Below are positions 8,549 through 16,136 of a DNA stretch of 48,469 bases, in pieces. The stretch comes from JAPYTY01 sp036338435. Its GTDB lineage: Bacteria > Acidobacteriota > UBA6911 > RPQK01 > JADFOI01. Below the pieces are notes generated by a model that was given only the letters and a program-made list of their open reading frames with translations, was not told the origin of the DNA and did not search any database. The DNA lies in the NCBI GenBank assembly GCA_036338435.1, contig JAYZCG010000045.1:1-48469 (forward strand), read 5' to 3'. Numbering within the stretch: the first letter of the stretch is position 1; each line of letters begins with the position of its first letter. The translations under genes and the position numbers were made by a program.

Positions 8549-10879
8549 TTACGCTAGAGCTTCCTTTACCCGCTCTGGCGTGAACGGCACCCTACGTAGG
8601 CGTGCCCCTGTTGCGTCGAATATTGCGTTGGCAATCGCTGCGGCAACCTGTCGGGTCGAAGGTTCTCCTGCACCCGTAGGATCAATTTCAGGACGGTTGA
8701 TCAGCACTATATCGATTGCCTCAGGGATATCTGTGGTTTGGGCAATGGGATACGTTTGCCAGTCAACACTGGTCACATTGTTACGGTCAAATTTGACTTC
8801 TTCCCGAAGAGCTCGACTGAGGGCTTGAATGATATTTCCCTCAATGGTTCGCTTAAGGCCATCTGGATTGATAATTAACCCGCAGTCGTGAGCCACGACA
8901 AATCGCTTTGCCCAAACTTGGCCGCTGGTCGGGTTAACTTCGACTTCGGCCACCATGGCAACGGTGGTTCCCCCTCGTGATGCGTAGGCCATCCCCCGGC
9001 CTGTGCGTAAGCCGTTGTTTTGTTGCTCTCTTTTTGGGGAGGTTCGAGACTCCCAACCAGCTTCTTTGGCTGCTGCTTTGACGACAGAGATGTCACGAGG
9101 GTCTGTCAAATATTGAAGCCGAAACTCCACCGGATCTTGTCCAGTAACTGTCGCTAGTTCATCGACGAAGGATTCACTTGCAAAATGAACCTGAGGGCCC
9201 TGTGGATCCCGAAAGTGGGCTGTTCTCAAAGGTGAAGCTGTTTCCAGAAAGGGAGGAATTGTTCGCCAGAATTCCAATTTATTGGGGAATTTATACGATT
9301 CAGAGGGTGTGCCATAATTGTGCCGTGTTTTTTTCGGCCATCCTGTCAACAACCCAGCTAGCGAATCACTTGGATCTGCCTCAGTAGATCGTATATCCCA
9401 GGCTGAAAAACCCTTGGCGTTAAAGCAATACCCGATAACTTGGTTGTTGGCATCGAGTCCCGCTTTGACATTAATCACGGATGCAGGTCCTTTCGGATCC
9501 CAACCGTGCCCTTCGTGACGCATACCTTGGATGCGAACTGGCTTACCGATAGCTTTGGAAAGTAAGGCAGCATCCATGGCTGCGTCACCAGCATCGTTGC
9601 GACCATAAGAACCTGGGCCCGGGACCCAGATGCCACGCACCTTATCGACAGGCATGTCCAGAATTCTGGCAACGCCTTCTCTTGTTTTGTGGGATTTTTG
9701 GGATCCCGTCCAAACTGTTGTCTGATCAGGATTTGCATCGACTACGGCACAGGCAGGACCCATGCAGGCGTGTGATTGAAAGGGATGCTCATACTCTGCT
9801 TCGACGACTTTGGCGGCCCCCGCTAGGACCTTGTCAACCTTTGTTTCGGCATCTGCGATCGAACCGGATGCTCCGAGAGTGCCTGGTTCTGGTCTACCAA
9901 ATCCACCGCCTGCTCTTTCTGCAACATGGGGCGTTCGGCGGATGTGGTTGTAAAGATCGTCCATCTCAGGAAAGGGTGATTGTACTTTTTCCCAGCTCAC
10001 TTTCAGTTGGCTAGCTGCCCTGATAGCATTCCACTCGTCCTTCGCCACCACTCCAATAAAATCTTTGATTTGAATCACCTGCACGTCAGATAGGTCGTCG
10101 ATAGACTTTTGGTCATAACCGGTAGGTTTAGCACCTGCGACGGGTGGACGAATAACGCGGCCATGCCACATGCCATCGATTTTGACGTCTGTCACGTAGG
10201 GAGTTTGTGCTAGGACCTTTCCGGGTACATCCAGTCGTGGTATTGGTTGGCCAACGATTTTGTATTGGTCGGGGGTTTTTGGATTTGCGGCTCCTTTGGC
10301 GTTCAGACTATTACCATAGTTTCCATTCCAGTCCATGTTGACGTTGAAGTACCTGCCTCCAATTAATTCTCCATAACTGATATTTTTTGATGGGTTATTT
10401 TTTGCTTGGATGATTCCATCTATAACTTGCAAATCTTTGATTGGCACATCCAAACTTTCGGAGGCCCAGTTGATCAGAATTCTACGTGCTTCAGCAGCTG
10501 CATTTCTCAAGGGCCTTGCTCCACTTCGGATGCCTGTGCTACCACTACCTCCTCCTTGGTCAACCGTATAAGCGGTATCACTCATCAGTACCTCGACATG
10601 CTCAAATGGAACATCGAGTTCATCTGCTACGATTTGTGCAATGGCTGTGTCGACTCCCTGGCCCATATCCATCTTGCCAAAAAATGCAGTTACCTTTCCG
10701 TCCGCTCCAATATGCACATAGCTGTCAAGCTGGTCAGGTGAAAGCGGAGGTTTTGAAGATGAAGGACCGTTTGATGTTTGGGCAACTAGACTATTCGGAA
10801 GCCCACAAGTGACAACTAAAGCTCCGCTGCTTTTGATTAACTGGCGGCGCGTTATCGTGAAGTTTGCTTGCTTTGTCAT
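8549..10879 (-). CDS. Tat-exported molybdenum hydroxylase large subunit (IorB-like)
   Basis: The 776-residue protein begins with a twin-arginine signal (TRRQLIKSSG, arginines 11 and 12, then a hydrophobic stretch to about residue 35), so it is exported folded with its cofactor. The rest matches the isoquinoline 1-oxidoreductase beta/aldehyde dehydrogenase branch: DMGQGVDTAIAQIVADEL near the N-terminus, a central a/b-hammerhead, and GAGEPSTRQVAAAIANAI near the C-terminus with the catalytic glutamate. It lies 12 nt downstream of its iron-sulfur subunit and has an AAGGAGG ribosome site. IorAB-type enzymes lack an FAD subunit and normally hand electrons to periplasmic or membrane carriers. The gene is convergent with the cytosolic hydroxylase cluster. 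Confidence 0.93.
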   Translation of the reverse strand: MTKQANFTITRRQLIKSSGALVVTCGLPNSLVAQTSNGPSSSKPPLSPDQLDSYVHIGADGKVTAFFGKMDMGQGVDTAIAQIVADELDVPFEHVEVLMSDTAYTVDQGGGSGSTGIRSGARPLRNAAAEARRILINWASESLDVPIKDLQVIDGIIQAKNNPSKNISYGELIGGRYFNVNMDWNGNYGNSLNAKGAANPKTPDQYKIVGQPIPRLDVPGKVLAQTPYVTDVKIDGMWHGRVIRPPVAGAKPTGYDQKSIDDLSDVQVIQIKDFIGVVAKDEWNAIRAASQLKVSWEKVQSPFPEMDDLYNHIRRTPHVAERAGGGFGRPEPGTLGASGSIADAETKVDKVLAGAAKVVEAEYEHPFQSHACMGPACAVVDANPDQTTVWTGSQKSHKTREGVARILDMPVDKVRGIWVPGPGSYGRNDAGDAAMDAALLSKAIGKPVRIQGMRHEGHGWDPKGPASVINVKAGLDANNQVIGYCFNAKGFSAWDIRSTEADPSDSLAGLLTGWPKKTRHNYGTPSESYKFPNKLEFWRTIPPFLETASPLRTAHFRDPQGPQVHFASESFVDELATVTGQDPVEFRLQYLTDPRDISVVKAAAKEAGWESRTSPKREQQNNGLRTGRGMAYASRGGTTVAMVAEVEVNPTSGQVWAKRFVVAHDCGLIINPDGLKRTIEGNIIQALSRALREEVKFDRNNVTSVDWQTYPIAQTTDIPEAIDIVLINRPEIDPTGAGEPSTRQVAAAIANAIFDATGARLRRVPFTPERVKEALA

Positions 10880-10891
10880 ATATACCCCTCC

Positions 10892-11365
10892 TTAAGCCAT
10901 TGCTTTCGCAGCCTTTTTGACTGCTCGAAGAATTGACATATGGGTTCCACAGCGGCACTTGAGACTGGAAAGACTTTGGCGAATCTCAGAATCATTTACG
11001 TCGGGATTTCGTTCGAGCAGTGCGACTGATGTCATGACCCATCCACTAATGCAGTAGCCGCACTGGGGCACCTGTTCCTCGATAAAAGCCTGTTGCACTG
11101 GATGAGGATTTTCAGGAGTTCCCAAACCCTCTATAGTGCGGACCTGACGACCTTGTGCGGAGCTTACAGGCGTCGTGCAGGATCGGATCGCTCTACCATC
11201 CATGATGACAGTACAGGCTCCACACTGGGCCAACCCACAGCCGAATTTGGGTCCGGTGATCCCTAGTTCATTACGTATAGCGTAAAGTAGAGGCATCGCA
11301 GGGTCCACTTCGACGTCGTAAGAATCATTGTTGACGTTAAGGGAAATACGTTCTTTCGTCTCCAT
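10892..11365 (-). CDS. Molybdenum hydroxylase iron-sulfur subunit (IorA-like)
   Basis: The 157-residue protein carries both [2Fe-2S] sites: C43, C48, C51 and C63 in the N-terminal ferredoxin domain, and C102, C105, C137 and C139 in the C-terminal domain. It has no signal of its own. It is presumably carried across the membrane with the Tat-tagged large subunit encoded 12 nt downstream, as known for this family. I chose the ATG at 11365 rather than a GTG at 11371, because that GTG overlaps the AAGGAGGTG ribosome site, which is ideally placed 5 nt before the ATG. It is the first gene of a two-gene operon. Confidence 0.93.
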   Translation of the reverse strand: METKERISLNVNNDSYDVEVDPAMPLLYAIRNELGITGPKFGCGLAQCGACTVIMDGRAIRSCTTPVSSAQGRQVRTIEGLGTPENPHPVQQAFIEEQVPQCGYCISGWVMTSVALLERNPDVNDSEIRQSLSSLKCRCGTHMSILRAVKKAAKAMA

Positions 11366-11571
11366 TTTCACCTCCTTGGGCGTAGCTGATAGTCTGAAAT
11401 AGACAATCTGTCATATGCCTTCGCGGGACGTTTTACAGGCCGTGGTGGCCAGCACATAACAGATATCATCAAGTATTTCATAAGAGCTATGTCTCGTACT
11501 AACTTGCTGGGATCATATCACGTCAGCACTTGCCTTACGACAGGAAAGTGACACTCTGCCGCAGGTGATTC

Positions 11572-11600
11572 TTGACCCCTTCTCCGAGCCGAAATAGAAT
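11572..11600 (+). promoter_or_regulatory. Sigma-70-type promoter in the iorA-like/flavin reductase divergent gap
   Basis: TTGACC (11572-11577), a 17-nt spacer and TAGAAT (11595-11600) form a good housekeeping promoter pointing at the flavin reductase gene, with an expected leader of about 65 nt. The 306-nt gap from 11366 to 11671 is the divergent control region between this gene and the iorA-like operon. Besides this promoter I see no gene, repeat or terminator in it, and no equally good promoter for the minus strand. Confidence 0.5.
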
Positions 11601-11671
11601 CTGTTTGCGGACCTATCATTCTGTTTTTACCGACAGTTTTTGATTAGCACAATAACGAGGGAGTATCGACA

Positions 11672-12349
11672 ATGTTCTATGAACCACGACACGACAATCA
11701 TGGCCTTCCGCACAATCCTTTCAAAGCTTGTGTGGTACCACGTCCAATCGGTTGGATTACGACGCTTAGCTATGATGGCATCGTCAATCTTGCGCCTTTT
11801 TCGTGTTCCAATCAACTGGGGTATGATCCGCCATTTGTCTTTTTCTCAGGTTCGGGTCTACCGAATGAAGATGATGAGCCAAGGCGTAAGGACAGCGTTA
11901 TCAATGCGGAGGCTACTGGGGAGTTCGTCTTCAACATGGCGACGTATGTTTTGTGTGAGCAGGTCAACCTTTCTTCTGCCAGAGTTGGTCCTGAGGTTGA
12001 CGAAATGGAGCTTTGCGGACTCACCAGAAAACCGGCAACGTTAGTAAAGCCTCCTCTCGTCGGCGAATCTCCTATTAATATGGAATGTAAGTACCACTGT
12101 ACCCTAACTCTACCCTCCAACAGTCCCAACACGATGCATCATGTTGTGGTGGGTGAGGTGATCGGTATTCACATCGATGATGCGTACATAACGGATGGAA
12201 AGGTTGATTGGGTAAAGATCCAACCACTGGCGCGTCTTGGGTATTTTGATTACACTTACGTCAACCAAGTTTTTACGATAGATCCTCCACATGGGGAAGT
12301 TAGACCCGAACAAGTAGGTGAGCCGACACGGGTCAAGAAGCAGCAATAA
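11672..12349 (+). CDS. Flavin reductase family protein (FMN-binding split barrel)
   Basis: The 225-residue protein resembles the flavoredoxin/flavin reductase split-barrel family: CVVPRPIGWITTLSYDGIVNLAPFSCSN near the N-terminus is the characteristic FMN-binding segment, written here in pieces as PRPIGWITT and NLAPFSC. Related proteins reduce FMN with NAD(P)H for a partner monooxygenase, or use bound FMN themselves. The luciferase-like monooxygenase at 1333 is the obvious partner in this window, although it lies about 9 kb away. GAGGGAG sits 8 nt before the ATG. It is cytosolic, with no signal peptide. It is convergent with the binding-protein gene that follows, with a 24-nt gap and no clear terminator. 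Confidence 0.85.
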   Translation: MFYEPRHDNHGLPHNPFKACVVPRPIGWITTLSYDGIVNLAPFSCSNQLGYDPPFVFFSGSGLPNEDDEPRRKDSVINAEATGEFVFNMATYVLCEQVNLSSARVGPEVDEMELCGLTRKPATLVKPPLVGESPINMECKYHCTLTLPSNSPNTMHHVVVGEVIGIHIDDAYITDGKVDWVKIQPLARLGYFDYTYVNQVFTIDPPHGEVRPEQVGEPTRVKKQQ

Positions 12350-12373
12350 ACAGCATTAAACATTGTGTCGCAG

Positions 12374-13375
12374 TCATTGTTCTAACAAGGAATCATCTAG
12401 GACCGTGGTTGCATCAAACTTGTCTGAGCCTGAGCGGCTGTCGAGCATGCGCTGGATCCCTTCAAGTTTCCAGGTTCCATCGGCATTCATGATAGGCATC
12501 ATCGCTTCGTAGACCTTCTCTGCCATAGGTATATCTAAATCAAGGTAGATCGACGCTATCCTAACAGCTGTGCTTTTGTTATCTGCCATTTCCCTAATGG
12601 CTCGGCTGATGCTTCTGAGAAAAGCCCTAAGAGCTTTATCCTTATCGGAGAGGACGCTCGTGTGGGTTACGAAGCCCTCTCCAGACCAAGGATCCAAAAG
12701 ATTACCTTGGTACTGAAGGATCGGGAAACCTGCCTGCTCAGCCTTTTGGGTGGCAGGAACTTTGAGGGAAGAAGCGACGACAGTTCCGTTGAGTAATTGG
12801 GTTAGGCGGCTGGCCTGTCCAGGCAAATGGAGATATTCAGTTTCTTGCCGGGGATTGGCCAGACCTCCTCGCATCAAGCCTTCAGTAAAAAGCGTATCAG
12901 TGAGAGTTCCAGGACCTGCAGTGGCCACGGGTTGTCCTTTCAGATCTTCAAATGTAGTGATGTGAGGTGCGACCACCAAACTTTGAGGAAGTTCCGTGAG
13001 AAATTCACCGATATATCGCAGTTCCTTAACCCCTTTCACTACCGCATTAGCCATTCCGTCAAAGCCCATCCAACCCAGGTCGATGTCTACATTGAGTAAA
13101 GTGGCAACGATCTGTGGAATGCCCCGAATCCGACTCATGTGGACATCAACCCCCTCCTCCTCAAAAATACCTTCCTCTTGGGCGTAAACGATCGGGAATA
13201 TAGTGGCTGACACGGCTGGATATCCGAGAGTTAGTTGGAGTTGTGAAGGGTCTTCGTTCGTGCTGGCTACTTGATTGTCTTGTATTCCACAGCTAGCTGT
13301 AATCACAATGGCGACCGTCACGCCCAGAAGTACCCGTGATAAGGCAAGCGATTTTTGATCGAGCATGGTCTTCAT
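12374..13375 (-). CDS. ABC transporter substrate-binding lipoprotein (NitT/TauT, NMT1/THI5-like)
   Basis: The 333-residue protein starts with a hydrophobic signal ending in VITASC, where C29 is a plausible though non-ideal lipidation site. The mature part has the type 2 periplasmic binding fold of nitrate/sulfonate/thiamine-precursor binding proteins: LTLGYPAVSATIFPIVYAQEEGIFEEEGVDV, seen as a strand-helix-strand at about 47-77, then DLKGQPVATAGPGTLTDTLF near 160. It should capture a small anion or heterocycle outside the inner membrane. No permease or ATPase gene is in the window, so it is an orphan component or has been recruited for sensing. GGGAGAG precedes the ATG. A promoter is proposed at 13476-13503. 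Confidence 0.85.
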   Translation of the reverse strand: MKTMLDQKSLALSRVLLGVTVAIVITASCGIQDNQVASTNEDPSQLQLTLGYPAVSATIFPIVYAQEEGIFEEEGVDVHMSRIRGIPQIVATLLNVDIDLGWMGFDGMANAVVKGVKELRYIGEFLTELPQSLVVAPHITTFEDLKGQPVATAGPGTLTDTLFTEGLMRGGLANPRQETEYLHLPGQASRLTQLLNGTVVASSLKVPATQKAEQAGFPILQYQGNLLDPWSGEGFVTHTSVLSDKDKALRAFLRSISRAIREMADNKSTAVRIASIYLDLDIPMAEKVYEAMMPIMNADGTWKLEGIQRMLDSRSGSDKFDATTVLDDSLLEQ

Positions 13376-13475
13376 TTTTTACTCTCCCAGTGTGAGAGAA
13401 CATCTTACAACACGCTAGGATATCGTGCCTAGAATGGGGTGTTGTTAAGTACTGTGGTAGAAATTTGTGTGAAGG

Positions 13476-13503
13476 TCTATATTCCAGTGATGGGTGAAAT
13501 CAA
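13476..13503 (-). promoter_or_regulatory. Candidate promoter for the binding-protein gene
   Basis: On the minus strand, TTGATT (13498-13503), a 16-nt spacer and TATAGA (13476-13481) form a fair sigma-70-like promoter reading into the substrate-binding protein, with a leader of roughly 95 nt. It sits in the divergent gap 13376-13605, almost back to back with the plus-strand promoter at 13521-13548, so one regulator could control both genes. Confidence 0.38.
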
Positions 13504-13520
13504 CGATCGTATGTATATCT

Positions 13521-13548
13521 TTGATTGACGTCCCATCGGGTGTTTAAT
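13521..13548 (+). promoter_or_regulatory. Candidate promoter for the YtcJ-like amidohydrolase gene
   Basis: TTGATT (13521-13526), a 16-nt spacer and TTTAAT (13543-13548) form a fair sigma-70-like promoter about 57 nt before the ATG at 13606. It lies only 17 nt from the opposing candidate promoter of the binding-protein gene. Confidence 0.36.
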
Positions 13549-13605
13549 AGGCTACTCGGTAGTTTGGTAAATTCCTGTACGGTTATTGAACAAGGAGAAA
13601 CCACA

Positions 13606-15480
13606 ATGGCAAAGAATGTAGTAGCAGTCATTACGATGATGATAATGGGCATCAGCATGAACTATGCTCAGCAAAGTGCGGACACAATTTTTCACAATGG
13701 TAAAGTTCTGACTGTTGACGAGCAGTTCAGTATTGTCGAGGCGGTGGCAGTTCGCGATGATGAGATCGTAGCTGTTGGTTCAGATCAAGATGTTCTCAAT
13801 CTGGCAGGGTCAGATACTCTTGTGATTGATCTGAAGGGAAAGACGGTAACTCCTGGATTAATTAATACCCATGTCCATTTAGAGTCCCCGGGGGCCTATG
13901 GGAGTGATCTTCCTGCACCATTACGTAAGCAGTATCCTTTGAATTTTAGGTCTGTCAGAACTACGGACGATGTTATTCAACAGATCAAAGACATTATTGC
14001 GGCTTTTAAAATTCAACCAGGCGAGTGGGTTTATTTTTCTGTACGGCCCAGGGGAGATCAAGCCGGACTACTCTATGATGATCTAGATCGGTGGGAGTTA
14101 GATAAGGCTGCTCCTAACAATCCCATTGCCCTCACCGGTGGCATACCAGTTGTAAACATGTTGCTGGTTAACAGCAAGGCAATCGAAAAGTTGTGGGATA
14201 AGTATGGCGATTTCATCGAAACCTATGGGCGTTATTGGATTGACAAGTCGGGAAAACCGGATGGACATCTAGAAGCCCCTGCGGTAAGGATTCTACTGGA
14301 GGATGAGGAGTTTATTCCCCCTCCCGATCCAAAAGATGTCGCTCCGCTCTATCGGAAGAATTTAGAAGAAAGAATTGCAGTGGGAAACACTACAATTTCG
14401 GGTGGTTTGCACACCTCCAGTGTACGTGCTTACAGGTGGCTAGAGGACCGTGGAGAAATGCCCATGCGATATGGCTACGGGGTCATGTCAACCTTTGGCC
14501 TTCCCGACGCTGAACGGCAGTTTGAAATGGGTTCCGGTACTGACATGATCTGGATCACTTCAATGAGTTCCAGGGCAGTCGACGGAGCAGGTTCCAGGAT
14601 GTGTATTAGTATCGAAAGGGACTCCGAAGCTGTAGCCGCCGCCGAGGGATCGGACTCTCAGATGATGGGTCTTTCCGCAGTATCCGGATGGTGGCCCCGC
14701 GGCCAATGTTTGATGGATATCGAATACGGTGGTGGTACCCGGGGAGCAGCCGTCAAGGCAAACTATTTTAACGAGTGGTACGCTCAAGTTGCCCAGGATG
14801 GTCTACGTTCTGCTAATGTTCACGTTTCCGGAAATGATTCTCATTCTCGCTTGATTTCTCTACTGGAACGTATTGACCGAGCTGATCCAGGATCTGTGAG
14901 AGGTTGGGGAATGGATCACTGTACGTTAATTGACCCCGAAGATATCCCACGAGCAGCTCAGCTAGGACTGATGTGGAGTTGTAGTCCGCTGGGAGAAGGT
15001 GATCGTGCGCCAATGATCGCGGCTGCCTTTGGGGACCGAGTGGCCCACACCTATGTAGCTCCAATTAAGCGCATGTTGGATGCAGGCATCAACGTTTCCT
15101 TAGAAGGAGAGTGGGGAGGCGTGGAGAATTTGATCACACGCAAGGATCCGCAGGGCAAAATTTGGGGACCTGAGGAAAGAGTAGATCGGGAAACTGCTTT
15201 GAGAGTTGCTACGATTAATGGTGCCACGTATGTCTTAAAGAAGGATAGACTTGGCTCCGTAGAGGTAGGAAAGCTCGCCGATTTAGTGGTACTCGACCGT
15301 GATTATATGACGGTACCTGAAGAGGATATTTCTGAAACTCGTTCACTGATGACGATGTTGGGAGGAAAAATTGTTTTTCTGCACACTGATTTTGCCAGTG
15401 AATACGATTTGGATCCAGACGGTGCAGTCATTAGTACACTTGAGGAGCTAGAAGCACGCCGTCCAGACGCGAGCTTTTAG
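13606..15480 (+). CDS. Secreted YtcJ-like amidohydrolase (amidohydrolase family 3)
   Basis: The 624-residue protein has a signal peptide (about 1-21, ending NYAQ) and then the amidohydrolase 3 layout: an N-terminal b-sandwich (DTIFHNGKVLTVDEQ), H89 and H91 in GLINTHVH, H406 in VHVSGN, H438 in MDHCTLID and a C-terminal b-sandwich (GKLADLVVLDRDY). The position where YtcJ-type enzymes have a metal-binding aspartate (SDxP) reads SLEGEW here, so E500 or E502 may replace it. I chose ATG 13606, which follows AAGGAGA by 7 nt, over in-frame starts upstream. The enzyme would hydrolyse an amide, imide or lactone-like substrate in the periplasm. It is divergent from the binding-protein gene and followed 42 nt later by a cohesin-like gene. 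Confidence 0.87.
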   Translation: MAKNVVAVITMMIMGISMNYAQQSADTIFHNGKVLTVDEQFSIVEAVAVRDDEIVAVGSDQDVLNLAGSDTLVIDLKGKTVTPGLINTHVHLESPGAYGSDLPAPLRKQYPLNFRSVRTTDDVIQQIKDIIAAFKIQPGEWVYFSVRPRGDQAGLLYDDLDRWELDKAAPNNPIALTGGIPVVNMLLVNSKAIEKLWDKYGDFIETYGRYWIDKSGKPDGHLEAPAVRILLEDEEFIPPPDPKDVAPLYRKNLEERIAVGNTTISGGLHTSSVRAYRWLEDRGEMPMRYGYGVMSTFGLPDAERQFEMGSGTDMIWITSMSSRAVDGAGSRMCISIERDSEAVAAAEGSDSQMMGLSAVSGWWPRGQCLMDIEYGGGTRGAAVKANYFNEWYAQVAQDGLRSANVHVSGNDSHSRLISLLERIDRADPGSVRGWGMDHCTLIDPEDIPRAAQLGLMWSCSPLGEGDRAPMIAAAFGDRVAHTYVAPIKRMLDAGINVSLEGEWGGVENLITRKDPQGKIWGPEERVDRETALRVATINGATYVLKKDRLGSVEVGKLADLVVLDRDYMTVPEEDISETRSLMTMLGGKIVFLHTDFASEYDLDPDGAVISTLEELEARRPDASF

Positions 15481-15522
15481 TCACAGGATCAGGCGCCACA
15501 CACGAGGGATAGGGATATTTTT

Positions 15523-16083
15523 TTGGAGAGGTTGCGGCTGATCGCCTCTGTCGTCTTGGCTAGTCTTGTTTTACAGGCTACGGCACTAGGTCAGGGTGAG
15601 GCGTTCCAGACAACCAATTTGGATCTAGGTTTTGACACCGAACAACCAGGACATGAGGTCGTGGTGCCTTTAATCTTAGATCTCTCTCAAGGAGTGGAGG
15701 TTGTGCAGGTTACTAGCCAAGTCACGTTTCCTGCCCAATTGCTTTTCTTTGAAGGTGTTACTGCCGGACTTTCGGCACAGGCAGCTGGAGCTATGGTAAG
15801 CGCTGTCAAAACAACAGATGAAAATAATCCAGAAAGTGAGACCCTAACTGTCACGGTATCGACTAAACGGGGCGGGTCTATTCCTAGTGGGATCATTGCC
15901 GATTTAGCTTTCACGATAGCGGAGGATGCTCCTATTGAGTTGACGATTAAACTAGGCAATGTAGTCAGTGCGTTGACCTCCGACGATCCACCCAGACCTG
16001 TCCAGCCCATTACTGGGAAAGAGGGGGAGGTGTTGGTAAGTGCAACTTCTCCCATTTTTGCCTGTTTTTTTTATATGCATTGA
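15523..16083 (+). CDS. Secreted cohesin-like domain protein
   Basis: The 186-residue protein has a signal peptide (about 1-24, ending TALGQ). A single b-rich domain follows that resembles cohesins: a VVVPLILDLSQGV strand, a VTSQVTFPAQLLFFEGV strand with the typical change to an L-x-F segment, and GIIADLAFTIAED near the end. Cohesin folds bind partner proteins or mediate adhesion. The start is a TTG, the only one that gives an intact signal sequence. The protein ends abruptly with FACFFYMH, a hydrophobic cysteine-containing tail after an acidic/serine stretch. No dockerin is seen nearby. The gene follows the amidohydrolase by 42 nt, so the two may be co-expressed. The cohesin call is moderate. 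Confidence 0.62.
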   Translation: MERLRLIASVVLASLVLQATALGQGEAFQTTNLDLGFDTEQPGHEVVVPLILDLSQGVEVVQVTSQVTFPAQLLFFEGVTAGLSAQAAGAMVSAVKTTDENNPESETLTVTVSTKRGGSIPSGIIADLAFTIAEDAPIELTIKLGNVVSALTSDDPPRPVQPITGKEGEVLVSATSPIFACFFYMH

Positions 16084-16136
16084 TCATCATCTTGGGATTT
16101 GTACGGACCAGCTTGTGATCAATTGTACAGCAAGGG

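Noticed and set aside
8517..10812. Open frames on the plus strand opposite the IorB-like gene, up to about 110 codons
   Set aside because: They lie antisense to a gene with full family motifs, have no ribosome sites and no recognisable domains.
16060..16083. Frameshift in the T run at the end of the cohesin-like gene
   Set aside because: The one-base-shifted frame gives 30 or so unremarkable residues with no domain or anchor, so a longer true protein is not supported.
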